Positions 34,868 to 43,321 of a DNA stretch of 64,000 nt are shown in pieces. The notes under the pieces were generated by a model that was not told where the DNA came from, did not search any database, and saw nothing but the letters and a program-made list of their open reading frames with translations. Position 1 is the stretch's first letter. Each line of letters begins with the position of its first letter. The position numbers were made by a program, and so were the translations under genes. The DNA is from Nocardioides antri (GTDB taxonomy: Bacteria; Actinomycetota; Actinomycetes; Propionibacteriales; Nocardioidaceae), in contig NZ_VUJW01000006.1 of the NCBI RefSeq assembly GCF_008373765.1, forward strand, positions 59,662 to 123,661. Direction: 5' to 3'.

Positions 34868-36217
34868 ATGTCCGATCACCGATCGAGGCCTGTACGACGA
34901 CGCGCGCCGCTCGCGGCTCTCCTGGCGGGCGGCATCCTGGTGCTCGGCGCCCTGCCCGCCGGCGCCGACAACCCGAAGCCGATCGACGACATCCGCCAGC
35001 AGGTCGAGCGGACCGTCAACGCACTGCTCCAGCCGAACGGCGAGAGGTCGTCAGGGGCGACCCAGCGGCGAGCGGCCACCCCGCCCGTCGCTGAGGACGA
35101 CGACTCCGAGGGGCACGAGACCCCGGACCCGACGGCACCCGACCACGGGTCTTCGGAGGGCCTGGAGGCCGCGATCGCTGAGAACGAGCTCGTCTCGGTC
35201 GCAACGACCCACTCCGAGATCGAGGACAACCACGCGTCCAGCGCCGATGCCACGGCGTTGGCGATCGGCGGCCAGGAGGTGGTCGGCTCCCACGCCGACT
35301 CCCGCGGCGACCGCAACGACTCCGACGGCGACCCGCTCGCACCGCTGTGCGACGGCAGCGACGGTGGCGTCTGCGCGACGCTCCTCTACTCGGAGGCGCA
35401 CGCGAGCGAAGGCCGCACCCGGTCCGACGCCTCCGCCGAGAGCGGTGCCGGGTCGGCTTGCCTGGGCGGCAGCGACCCCACGGGCGACACCTGTGACGGT
35501 CCGATCGACGCTGGGGTGATCGAGAGCTGGAGCGAGATCCATCGTCGTCGCACCGGGCACACCGAGGCGACCTCCGGGTCCTCGGTGGCCGACGTCTGCG
35601 TGGCTCGCGACCCGATCCTCGGCACCTGCACCGTCGGGGTGGCGGCCCTCCAGTCCTCCGGTTCCTCCAGCTCCCGCGGCAACGTGGAGAAGCAGTCGAA
35701 CGTCATCGGGCTCCAGCTCGGTGGCCAGACTGCCGGTGACTTCCGGGAGTCGACAGCGATCGCGGTCCCGCCGGGCTGCACCAGCCCCAGCCTGGTCTGC
35801 CTGTTCCTGAACCAGGGAGAGACCTACCTGTCCGACACCGCAGCCGGGCACGCGGTGGAGGCGCTCCACCTCAGCGTCCTCGACGGCAACATCCTGGCCC
35901 ATGCGGCGCAGTCGGAGACGCTGGTCCACAAGGCCGGGGCGCGTGACCGCGGCCCGAAGTGCCCGGGCAACCCCGACTGCCCCGGAGGACCTCGTGGACC
36001 TGGTGGTCCCGGTGGTCCGGGTGGTCCCGGTGGATCTGGTGGTCCCGATGGTGGTCCTGGCGACAACGCCGGTCCCCCGAGCGGTGGCGACGATGTGCTG
36101 CCGGACACGGGTGGCTTCTGGAGCGGACTCCTCGCGATCGGCTTCCTCGCCATCGCCATGGGCGCCTTCCTCGTCGCCCGGGCCCGCCGTCGAGAACTGA
36201 TCGACGGGTCTGCTTGA
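34868..36217 (+). CDS. LPXTG-anchored surface protein with collagen-like segment
   Basis: A 449-residue exported protein: signal peptide (LAALLAGGILVLGALPAGAD, about 15-34), a Thr/Ser/Asp-rich body with scattered cysteines, a Gly-Pro-Gly collagen-like run (about 378-405), then the sorting signal LPDTG, a hydrophobic helix and a basic tail (RARRRE). It should be linked to the cell wall by a sortase, but no sortase gene is in this window. ATG 34868 has GAGGGGAA upstream. It lies between metal genes; function unknown, adhesion or envelope protection being guesses. Confidence 0.8.
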   Translation: MSDHRSRPVRRRAPLAALLAGGILVLGALPAGADNPKPIDDIRQQVERTVNALLQPNGERSSGATQRRAATPPVAEDDDSEGHETPDPTAPDHGSSEGLEAAIAENELVSVATTHSEIEDNHASSADATALAIGGQEVVGSHADSRGDRNDSDGDPLAPLCDGSDGGVCATLLYSEAHASEGRTRSDASAESGAGSACLGGSDPTGDTCDGPIDAGVIESWSEIHRRRTGHTEATSGSSVADVCVARDPILGTCTVGVAALQSSGSSSSRGNVEKQSNVIGLQLGGQTAGDFRESTAIAVPPGCTSPSLVCLFLNQGETYLSDTAAGHAVEALHLSVLDGNILAHAAQSETLVHKAGARDRGPKCPGNPDCPGGPRGPGGPGGPGGPGGSGGPDGGPGDNAGPPSGGDDVLPDTGGFWSGLLAIGFLAIAMGAFLVARARRRELIDGSA

Positions 36218-36273
36218 CGCCCGGCCGACGGGGAGCCGCGGCGGCCCGCACAGCTCCCCAGGCTCCACGCAAA

Positions 36274-36310
36274 GACAGCGCCGCCACCGATCTTCGGTGG
36301 CGGCGCTGTC
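36274..36310. terminator. perfect 17-bp hairpin between convergent genes
   Basis: The 17-nt arms starting GACAGCGCCGCC are fully complementary around a 3-nt loop. A TTT follows on the minus strand, so it mainly serves the CopZ-like gene; it may also stop the LPXTG gene transcript. Confidence 0.75.
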
Positions 36311-36318
36311 GAGTGTGG

Positions 36319-36522
36319 TCAGCTGACCTGGTAGCCCGCGTCGGTGATGGCGGTGCGGACCGCGCTGCTGTCAACGGCGGGGCCGGTGACCCGCAGCGTG
36401 CCGGTGGAGAGGTCGACGTCGGTGGTGATGACGCCCGGCACCTGCTTGACGGCAGTGCTGACCTTGCTGGCACAGCTGGAGCAGGTCATGCCCTGGACGC
36501 TGTACTCGTTGATGTCGCTCAT
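36319..36522 (-). CDS. CopZ-like heavy-metal chaperone (HMA domain)
   Basis: A 67-residue HMA domain with the metal site GMTCSSC (about 10-16) and a beta-alpha-beta pattern ending AITDAGYQVS. It should carry Cu(I) in the cytoplasm. It lies downstream of the MFS exporter in the same direction (82-nt gap) and is probably under the CsoR operator at 38103. A second, different HMA gene stands at 38552. Confidence 0.88.
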   Translation of the reverse strand: MSDINEYSVQGMTCSSCASKVSTAVKQVPGVITTDVDLSTGTLRVTGPAVDSSAVRTAITDAGYQVS

Positions 36523-36604
36523 GGGGAGGACGGTTCCTTTCTGGGAGTGGTGAGCCGGGGTTCGGCTCGTCGGGGCCGGCCGGGGTGACGACCGGCGGTT
36601 CTTG

Positions 36605-38047
36605 TCAGGCCGCGACCTGGTCGGTGGCGACCTCGTCGCCGGCCCCCGTCGCGGTGGTGCCGCGGAAGAGGGCGATCGTGGCCAGGGCGCCGACGCCGGC
36701 GACGATGGCGGCGCCGATGAACGCCGCCGAGAAGCCATCGGTGAGCGCGGCCTTGTCGGTGAGCTGGTCGGCGCCGTTGGCTGCGGCGACGGCCGTCATC
36801 ACGGCCAGGCCGAGTGCGGAGCCGATCTGGTAGCTCGTGTTCACGATGCCCGAGGCCAGACCGCCCTCCTCGGGGCGGGCGGCCGAGATCGCCGTACCCA
36901 GGGTCGGGATGAACGCCAGCGACATGCCGAGCGCCGCCACCAGGGAGGCCGGGAGCACGTCGACGGCGTACGACCCGTCGGGGTCGATCAGCGCGAGCCA
37001 CGCCATCCCGGCGGTCAGCAGCACGAGGCCGGTAACCGCCGCGGACTTCGGCCCGATCGCGGCAAGCACCCGGGGTGCGAGCGCGATCATGCCGACCATG
37101 ATCAGGAGCGTCATCGGCAGCAGCGCGGCGCCGCTGGGGAACGCGGTGTAGCCCAGGACCTGCTGGAGGTAGAGGTTCAGGAAGAACCACATCGGGATCC
37201 ACGCCGCACCGAGGAGCAGCTGGGCGATGTTCGCGGCCGCGAGGTTCGGGGCACGGAAGATCCCCAGCCGCACCAGCGGGTCACGGCCCTTGGCCTGCAG
37301 GGCGACGAACCCGACCAGCAGGACCGCGGCCGCCGCGAGGACACCCCAGGTCTGGCCGGCGTCCCAGCCGACCTCCGGAGCCCGGACGACGGCGTAGACC
37401 GCGGCGCCGAGGCCGGCGGTGACGGTGAGCGCTCCGAGCAGGTCGACCCGCCGGTTCGAGCCGGCGCCACCCGCGGGCATCACGCCGGGAACGAACGCCA
37501 GGATCACCAGCGCGATCGGGATGTTCACGTAGAACACCCACGGCCAGGACAGGTACTCGGTGATGACCCCGCCGAGGAACACACCGGCGGTGCCGCCGGC
37601 CGGCGCCGCGGCGCCGTACAGCGCCAGCGCCTTGGGGAGCTCCTTGGGGTTGGCGCCGAACAGCATGAACAGCAACGTGAGCGCCGACGGCGCGATCAGC
37701 GCCGATCCGGCGCCCTGGACGGCGCGTCCGACGAGCTCGGTCTCGACGTTGCCGGCCAGGCCGGCGACCAGTGAGCCGGCCAGCAGGATCACCCAGCCGG
37801 CCGAGAAGACCCGGCGCGCGCCGAGTACGTCGGAGAGCTTGCCGCCCAGCAGCAGCAGTCCGCCGAGCGCGACGACGTAGGCGTTGAAGACCCACGACAG
37901 GTTCTCCTGGGTGAAGCCGAGCTCGGCCTGCATGCGGGGGAGCGCGACCCCGATGATCGAGGTGTCCATGATCACCATGAACTGGGCGGCGGCGATGACC
38001 GCGAGCCCGAGCCAGCGGCGATCCGCCGGCGAGGTTGTGGCTGACAT
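36605..38047 (-). CDS. MFS exporter, DHA2 (EmrB/QacA-like) family
   Basis: A 480-residue transporter with about 14 hydrophobic segments. DHA2 features are the start AVIAAAQFMVIMDTSIIGVA (about 15-34) with the Asp in helix 1, motif A (GGKLSDVLGARRVF) and motif C-like AVQGAGSALIAPSA. ATG 38047 has AAGGAG upstream. Such proteins export drugs or metals by proton antiport; the location opposite csoR suggests control by metal, but the substrate is unknown. Confidence 0.88.
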   Translation of the reverse strand: MSATTSPADRRWLGLAVIAAAQFMVIMDTSIIGVALPRMQAELGFTQENLSWVFNAYVVALGGLLLLGGKLSDVLGARRVFSAGWVILLAGSLVAGLAGNVETELVGRAVQGAGSALIAPSALTLLFMLFGANPKELPKALALYGAAAPAGGTAGVFLGGVITEYLSWPWVFYVNIPIALVILAFVPGVMPAGGAGSNRRVDLLGALTVTAGLGAAVYAVVRAPEVGWDAGQTWGVLAAAAVLLVGFVALQAKGRDPLVRLGIFRAPNLAAANIAQLLLGAAWIPMWFFLNLYLQQVLGYTAFPSGAALLPMTLLIMVGMIALAPRVLAAIGPKSAAVTGLVLLTAGMAWLALIDPDGSYAVDVLPASLVAALGMSLAFIPTLGTAISAARPEEGGLASGIVNTSYQIGSALGLAVMTAVAAANGADQLTDKAALTDGFSAAFIGAAIVAGVGALATIALFRGTTATGAGDEVATDQVAA

Positions 38048-38102
38048 CTGATTCTCCTTCGACGGTTTCCCGGTCGATCCGGTACTTCGTGGTTGTGTGG
38101 AA

Positions 38103-38117
38103 TACCCTAGGGGGGTA
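38103..38117. promoter_or_regulatory. CsoR operator candidate 1 (MFS side)
   Basis: TACCCTAGGGGGGTA, an inverted TACCC/GGGTA with G-rich centre, close to known CsoR sites. It lies 56 bp before the MFS start. Confidence 0.6.
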
Positions 38118-38151
38118 ATGTATTCCAACAAGCGAGGACGCTACCACTAAA

Positions 38152-38166
38152 TACCGGAGGGGGGTA
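38152..38166. promoter_or_regulatory. CsoR operator candidate 2 (csoR side)
   Basis: TACCGGAGGGGGGTA, same arms (TACC/GGTA) as site 1, starting 49 bp from it. It overlaps the candidate -10 box TACCCT (38165-38170) of csoR, which suggests autorepression. Confidence 0.6.
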
Positions 38167-38207
38167 CCCTGGAGATGACCACGACGCTTCACGAGAAGGA
38201 CAGCGCG

Positions 38208-38519
38208 ATGCCCCACGGCCACGACGAGCACCAGCACAGCTACATCGCCAACAACACGAAGGGCGACTACCTCAAGCGGCTGCGCCGCATCGAGGGCCAG
38301 GCACGCGGCTTGCAGCGGATGGTGGAGGAGGAGAAGTACTGCATCGACATCCTCACCCAGATCTCCGCGATGACGAAGGCCCTCGAAGCCGTCGCCCTCG
38401 GCCTGCTGGACGAGCACCTGGCCCACTGCGTCGTCGACGCGGTCGCCGCTGGCGGCGAGGACGCCCAGATCAAGCTCAAGGAAGCGTCCGACGCCATCGC
38501 CCGCCTCGTTCGCTCCTGA
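38208..38519 (+). CDS. csoR: copper-sensing repressor CsoR
   Basis: A 103-residue all-helical repressor. The Cu(I) ligands of the family are all present with correct spacing: Cys45, His70 and Cys74 (25 and 4 residues apart, as in mycobacterial CsoR). The His-rich start (PHGHDEHQH) is variable. ATG 38208 is preferred: GAAGGA lies 7 nt upstream, whereas ATG 38175 is only 4 nt behind a -10 box. It should repress the divergent MFS gene and its own operon when copper is low. Confidence 0.9.
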   Translation: MPHGHDEHQHSYIANNTKGDYLKRLRRIEGQARGLQRMVEEEKYCIDILTQISAMTKALEAVALGLLDEHLAHCVVDAVAAGGEDAQIKLKEASDAIARLVRS

Positions 38520-38551
38520 CCGACCCACACACCACCGAGAGGAAAACAGCC

Positions 38552-38758
38552 ATGAGCCAGACCAGCACCTACACCGTCACCGGCATGACCTGCGGCCACT
38601 GCGTCGCCTCGGTCACCGAGAAGGTCCAGGAGATCCCCGGCGTCGAGGACGTCGCCGTGGACCTGCCCACCGGTGCCGTCACCATCACCAGCGCCGAGCC
38701 CCTCGACGACGCCGCCGTCAAGGCCGCTGTCGAGGAAGCCGGCTACCAGCTCGCATGA
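38552..38758 (+). CDS. copZ: CopZ-like copper chaperone (HMA domain)
   Basis: A 68-residue HMA protein with metal site GMTCGHC (about 11-17) and end [15 protein letters not shown] 38552 has GAGAGGAAA about 9 nt upstream. It stands 32 nt after csoR and its stop overlaps the next start (ATGA). It should hand Cu(I) to the ATPase encoded two genes further on. Confidence 0.92.
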   Translation: MSQTSTYTVTGMTCGHCVASVTEKVQEIPGVEDVAVDLPTGAVTITSAEPLDDAAVKAAVEEAGYQLA

Positions 38759-39729
38759 GCACCCCGGTCAAGCTCGTCGGGTTCCTGGTCGCCATCGCCG
38801 CGGTCTTCGGCCTCGCCCTCGCGATCGGCAAGGGCGTCGGACCGGTCGACACGAGCGCCGGCTCCCACGACGACTCCCACGCGGAGGATCCCGCGGGCCA
38901 CGAGGGGGGCCACGACGAGTCGACCCCACCGACTGCCCAAGAAGAGGTCCCAGGAGGACTCATGACATCCCAGGACGGCTACACCCTCGCCCTCGCCGAC
39001 GCCCGTGCCCGGGCCGGCGAGGACCGGCCGCTGACCTTCACCATCAGCGGCCCGGACGGCGCCCCGGTGACGGAATACGACGTCGAGCACGAGAAGCGGC
39101 TCCACCTGATCGCCGTGCGCCGCGACTTCACGGGGTTCCAGCACGTGCACCCGACCCTCGACGGTGACGGCACGTGGACCACGGAGCTGGACCTGACGCC
39201 CGGTGACTGGCGCGTGTTCGCCGACTTCAAGGCGACCGGCGCGGAGGCGCTCACGCTCGGGGCCGACCTCGCCGTGTCCGGTGCCTACCAGCCCGGGCCC
39301 CCCGCGGAGGAGTCCCGGACGGCCGTGGTCGACGGCTACGAGGTGACCCTCGACGGCGACCTCACTGCTGGCGCGGACGCGAAGCTCACCCTCAGCATCA
39401 GCAAGGACGGCGAGCCGGTCACCGACCTGCAGCCCTACCTCGGTGCCTACGGCCACCTGGTCGCGCTCCGCGGTGGCGACCTCGCCTACCTGCACGTCCA
39501 CCCCGACGGCACGCCCGGCGACGGCACGACCGAGCCCGGCCCGGACGTCACGTTCTACGCCGCCGTTCCCAGCGCCGGCACCTACCACCTCTACCTGGAC
39601 TTCCAACACGACGGCGTCGTCCGCACCGCGGCCTTCACCGTCACCGCCGGAGGCAGCGGCGACGGGGATTCCACCGACCCGACCGACAGCAGCACGCCCA
39701 GCGAGCACGGCGAGCACTCCGGTCACTGA
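38755..39729 (+). CDS. secreted or anchored protein with two HxHP modules, probably metal-binding
   Basis: A 324-residue protein: one N-terminal helix ([19 protein letters not shown]), a His/Asp-rich spacer, then two similar beta-rich modules. Each contains a HLIAV/HLVAL strand followed by [23 protein letters not shown] (about 115-133) and [17 protein letters not shown] (about 231-247). The tail is His-rich. The layout recalls CopC/YtkA-like Ig folds that bind copper outside the membrane. It is coupled to copZ by ATGA and precedes the copper ATPase. Binding of copper is inferred. Confidence 0.65.
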   Translation: MSTPVKLVGFLVAIAAVFGLALAIGKGVGPVDTSAGSHDDSHAEDPAGHEGGHDESTPPTAQEEVPGGLMTSQDGYTLALADARARAGEDRPLTFTISGPDGAPVTEYDVEHEKRLHLIAVRRDFTGFQHVHPTLDGDGTWTTELDLTPGDWRVFADFKATGAEALTLGADLAVSGAYQPGPPAEESRTAVVDGYEVTLDGDLTAGADAKLTLSISKDGEPVTDLQPYLGAYGHLVALRGGDLAYLHVHPDGTPGDGTTEPGPDVTFYAAVPSAGTYHLYLDFQHDGVVRTAAFTVTAGGSGDGDSTDPTDSSTPSEHGEHSGH

Positions 39730-39775
39730 CCGCCCTACCCAGCCCTGCCTAGCCCTACCTAGCAAGGAGACATCC

Positions 39776-42091
39776 ATGACCACGCAGAGTCAGCCGGGCA
39801 CACCGGCCACCGACCGGCAGATCGAGCTCGCGCTCACCGGGATGACCTGCGCCTCCTGCGCCAACCGGATCGAGCGCAAGCTCAACAAGCTCGAGGGCGT
39901 GACCGCGACGGTCAACTACGCGACCGAGAAGGCGAAGGTCACCTTCGCCGACGACGTCACGCCGGAGGACCTGGTCAGCGCCGTCGAGCAGGCCGGGTAC
40001 GGCGCCTCGCTGCCCCAGCCGCCGGGATCCGACGCCCAGGGCGGTGGGCCCGCCGAGCACGACCCGGTCGCCTCGCTGCGGCAGCGGCTGCTCGTCTCGG
40101 CCGCCCTCACGGTGCCGGTGGTCGCCATGGCCATGATCCCGGCGCTGCAGTTCACCCACTGGCAGTGGCTGTCGCTGACGTTGGCCGCGCCCGTGGTGGT
40201 GTGGGGCGCGTGGCCGTTCCACAAGGCGGCATGGACCAACCTTCGTCACGGCACGTCCACGATGGACACCCTGATCTCGCTCGGCACGCTGGCCGCGCTC
40301 GGCTGGTCGGTCTACGCGCTCTTCTGGGGCACGGCGGGCGTCGCCGGGATGACCCACCCCTTCGAGCTCACCATCGAGCGCACCGACGGCAGCGGCAACA
40401 TCTATCTCGAGGCCGCCGCCGGCGTCACCACGTTCATCCTCGCCGGTCGCTACTTCGAGCAGCGGTCCAAGCGCCGCGCGGGCGCCGCGCTGCGGGCCCT
40501 GATGGAGCTCGGAGCGAAGGAGGTCGCCGTCCTCGGACCGGACGGCATCACCGAGACCCGGATCCCGGTCGAGGACCTCAAAGTCGGCGACCTGTTCGTC
40601 GTACGACCCGGCGAGAAGGTCGCCACCGACGGCGTCATCGAACGCGGCACCTCGGCCGTGGACGCCTCGATGCTGACCGGAGAGTCGGTGCCGGTCGAGG
40701 TCGGCCCCGGCGACTCCGTCGTCGGCGCCACCGTCAACGCCGGCGGGCGACTGGTCGTCCGCGCCACCCGCGTCGGTGGCGACACCCAGCTCGCCCAGAT
40801 GGCCCGGCTGGTCGAGGACGCGCAGAACGGCAAGGCCCAGGTCCAGCGCCTGGCCGACCGGATCTCCGGCATCTTCGTCCCGATCGTCATCCTGCTCGCC
40901 GCCGGCACGCTCGGGTTCTGGCTCGGCACCGACAGCGGCCTGGGGGCTGCCTTCACCGCCGCGGTCGCCGTCCTGATCATCGCCTGCCCGTGCGCGCTGG
41001 GCCTCGCCACGCCGACCGCACTCATGGTCGGCACCGGCCGCGGCGCCCAGCTCGGCATCCTGATCAAGGGTCCCGAGGTGCTCGAGTCCACCCGCGCGGT
41101 CGACACGGTCGTCCTCGACAAGACCGGCACCGTCACCACCGGTCAGATGACCCTGCGGGACGTCGTCGCCGCCGACGGCGAGGACGCGGACGAGGTCCTG
41201 CGGTACGCCGGCGCCCTCGAGGACGCGTCCGAGCACCCGATCGCCCAGGCGATCGCGACCGGAGCGCGCGAGCGGCTCGGCTCCCTGCCGGTGGTCGAGG
41301 ACTTCGCCAACGTCGAGGGTCTCGGCGTGCAGGGCGTCGTCCTCGACGGCGAGACCAGCCACGCCGTCCTGGTCGGACGGCCCCGCCTGCTCGCCGAGTG
41401 GTCCCAGCACCTCACCCCCGAGCTCGAGGACGCCATGAGCCGGGCGCAGGCGACCGGCGGCACCGCCGTCGCGGTCGGCTGGGACGGCAAGGCACGCGGC
41501 GTCGTGGTGGTCGCGGACGCGGTCAAGCCGACGTCGGCCGCCGCGATCGCCCAGCTGCGCCAGCTCGGTCTCCGACCGGTGCTGCTGACCGGCGACAACG
41601 CGGTCGTCGCGCGCACCGTTGCAGCCGAGGTGGGCATCGACGAGCACGACGTCATCGCCGACGTGCTCCCAGCCGACAAGGTCGACGTCGTCAAGCGGCT
41701 CCAGGACGAGGGCAAGGTCGTCGCGATGGTCGGCGACGGCGTCAACGACGCCGCTGCCCTGGCGCAGGCCGACCTCGGCCTGGCGATGGGCACGGGCACG
41801 GACGTCGCGATCGAGGCCAGCGACCTCACGCTGGTCCGCGGTGACCTCCAGGTGGCGGTCGACGCGATCCGGCTCTCCCGGAGGACGCTGACGACGATCA
41901 AGGGCAACCTGTTCTGGGCGTTCGCCTACAACGTGGCCGCACTGCCCCTGGCCGCTGCCGGGTTGCTCAACCCGATGCTCGCCGGGGCCGCCATGGCGTT
42001 CTCCTCGGTCTTCGTGGTCACCAACAGCCTGCGGCTACGCAGCTTCCGGGCCGCTGCCACGGCGGACGGTCCCATGGCGGTCGCACGATGA
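39776..42091 (+). CDS. copA: copper-exporting P1B-type ATPase
   Basis: A 771-residue pump. An N-terminal HMA domain (GMTCASC, about 22-28), eight membrane helices, the Cu(I) site CPC at 404-406, the phosphorylated Asp in DKTGT (448), the SEHP nucleotide motif and the hinge GDGVND (653-658) are present. These mark the CopA/CtpA subgroup that expels Cu(I) (or Ag). ATG 39776 has AAGGAGA upstream; the frame is open back into the previous gene. The stop overlaps the next ATG (ATGA). Confidence 0.95.
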   Translation: MTTQSQPGTPATDRQIELALTGMTCASCANRIERKLNKLEGVTATVNYATEKAKVTFADDVTPEDLVSAVEQAGYGASLPQPPGSDAQGGGPAEHDPVASLRQRLLVSAALTVPVVAMAMIPALQFTHWQWLSLTLAAPVVVWGAWPFHKAAWTNLRHGTSTMDTLISLGTLAALGWSVYALFWGTAGVAGMTHPFELTIERTDGSGNIYLEAAAGVTTFILAGRYFEQRSKRRAGAALRALMELGAKEVAVLGPDGITETRIPVEDLKVGDLFVVRPGEKVATDGVIERGTSAVDASMLTGESVPVEVGPGDSVVGATVNAGGRLVVRATRVGGDTQLAQMARLVEDAQNGKAQVQRLADRISGIFVPIVILLAAGTLGFWLGTDSGLGAAFTAAVAVLIIACPCALGLATPTALMVGTGRGAQLGILIKGPEVLESTRAVDTVVLDKTGTVTTGQMTLRDVVAADGEDADEVLRYAGALEDASEHPIAQAIATGARERLGSLPVVEDFANVEGLGVQGVVLDGETSHAVLVGRPRLLAEWSQHLTPELEDAMSRAQATGGTAVAVGWDGKARGVVVVADAVKPTSAAAIAQLRQLGLRPVLLTGDNAVVARTVAAEVGIDEHDVIADVLPADKVDVVKRLQDEGKVVAMVGDGVNDAAALAQADLGLAMGTGTDVAIEASDLTLVRGDLQVAVDAIRLSRRTLTTIKGNLFWAFAYNVAALPLAAAGLLNPMLAGAAMAFSSVFVVTNSLRLRSFRAAATADGPMAVAR

Positions 42092-42624
42092 CCGGGTCCG
42101 GCGCCCGGCTGACGGCCCTGACCCCGGAGACCGCGGTCGGAGCGTCGCGCGACCTCCTCGGAGAGCTGGTCGAGCGACACGGGCAGGTCGGCTCCATGGT
42201 CCGCACGATGGCGCACTCCCCGGCGGTCCTCGGTGGCTACCTGCAGCTGAGCCGGGCCATGAAGCGCGCCAAGCTCGACCGGCGCACCAGCGAGCTCGTG
42301 TCGATCGCCCTCCAGGTCCACCAGGGCTGCCAGATGTGCCTCGCGGCGCACGAAGCCGCCGCGCGGTCGCTGGGAGTGTCGGAGGAGGAGATCGACGCCG
42401 CCCGGCAGAGCACGTCGTCGGACCCACGGGTCGCGGCGATGATCGATGTCGCGCTGAAGGTCTACCGGGAGCCGAGCGGGATCACCGACGCCCAGGTTGA
42501 GAAGCTGCGCGACCTCGGGTTCAGCGATCGCGAGATCGCCGACGTGGTCGGCATCGTCGCCCTCAACGTGCTCACCGGCGCGTTCAACCTGCTCGCCGGG
42601 CTGACACCGGGGGCCGCGGACTGA
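42088..42624 (+). CDS. carboxymuconolactone decarboxylase/AhpD-like protein
   Basis: A 178-residue protein of the AhpD-like fold with the redox motif [16 protein letters not shown] (CxxC plus His, about 74-89), preceded by the helix [12 protein letters not shown]. In AhpD this site reduces peroxide-detoxifying partners. ATG 42088 overlaps the copA stop, so it is made with the copper pump; a role in copper-caused oxidative or thiol stress is plausible but not shown. Confidence 0.82.
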   Translation: MTGSGARLTALTPETAVGASRDLLGELVERHGQVGSMVRTMAHSPAVLGGYLQLSRAMKRAKLDRRTSELVSIALQVHQGCQMCLAAHEAAARSLGVSEEEIDAARQSTSSDPRVAAMIDVALKVYREPSGITDAQVEKLRDLGFSDREIADVVGIVALNVLTGAFNLLAGLTPGAAD

Positions 42625-42642
42625 TCACTGCTCATCCCTGCA

Positions 42643-43317
42643 TCAGTCGACGACGGTCCACTCGGCGAGCGCCGCGGCGTCGTACTCCCGGGCACGAGCC
42701 AGGACCGCGGGGGAGGCCTTGTCGGGCGACCCGCTGTCGAAGGGAGGCTGCGGGTCGTACTCGGTCCACAGCTGCACCGCCTCGGCCGTGATCCGGTCGG
42801 AGAGCAGCTCACTCAGGCGGAGCGCCATGTCGATCCCGCTCGACACCCCCGCGGCCGTCATCACGCGTGCTGATGGCTCCTCGACCACGCGCTCGCGGAC
42901 CACGACCGCGCCGAGTGCGGCGAGGGTGTCGAGGTGCAGGAAGTGGCTGGTGGCCCGTACGCCGGCGAGCACGCCGGCGGCCGCCAGGATGAGGGAGCCC
43001 GAGCACACCGAGGTGGTCCACGCTGTGCGCGAGTGGACCTCGCCCAGCCACCGGGGGAGCCCGCTGCCGAGCGCAGCGGCCGTCCCCGGCCCGCCCGGCA
43101 CCAGGACGACGTCGGGCTGGCCGACGTGGTCCAGGCCGACCGCCTGGAGCGACAGGCTGCGGCGGTCGTCGACGACGGAGCCCGGTCGCTCGGCGGCGAA
43201 GGTGACCTCGACGCCCGGTGTGAACGCGAGGACCTGGTAAGGCCCGACGACGTCGAGCGCGGTGAAGCCGTCGTACAACGCGACGACGACCTTCGTGGGT
43301 GCGGAGGGGGTGGTCAT
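42643..43317 (-). CDS. DJ-1/PfpI family protein
   Basis: A 224-residue class I glutamine-amidotransferase-like protein with the nucleophile elbow TTSVCSGSLILAAAG (Cys near 104) and an acidic residue in the ALYDGFTALDVVGPYQVL start. It resembles isonitrile hydratase or GlxA-type N-terminal domains without a DNA-binding part. It follows the FAD oxidoreductase by 4 nt, so the two form one unit. Substrate unknown. Confidence 0.8.
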   Translation of the reverse strand: MTTPSAPTKVVVALYDGFTALDVVGPYQVLAFTPGVEVTFAAERPGSVVDDRRSLSLQAVGLDHVGQPDVVLVPGGPGTAAALGSGLPRWLGEVHSRTAWTTSVCSGSLILAAAGVLAGVRATSHFLHLDTLAALGAVVVRERVVEEPSARVMTAAGVSSGIDMALRLSELLSDRITAEAVQLWTEYDPQPPFDSGSPDKASPAVLARAREYDAAALAEWTVVD

Positions 43318-43321
43318 GTGC

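Noticed and set aside
36254-36270. CCCCAGGCTCCAC resembling the tRNA-Ala 3' end (CCCCTAGGCTCCAC) as an attachment-site copy
   Set aside because: One base is missing, the match is short and GC-rich, no integrase is present, and the metal genes continue beyond it.
38175-38207. ATG 38175 as start of csoR
   Set aside because: It lies 4 nt behind a candidate -10 box and GGAG abuts the codon, whereas ATG 38208 has GAAGGA at 7 nt.
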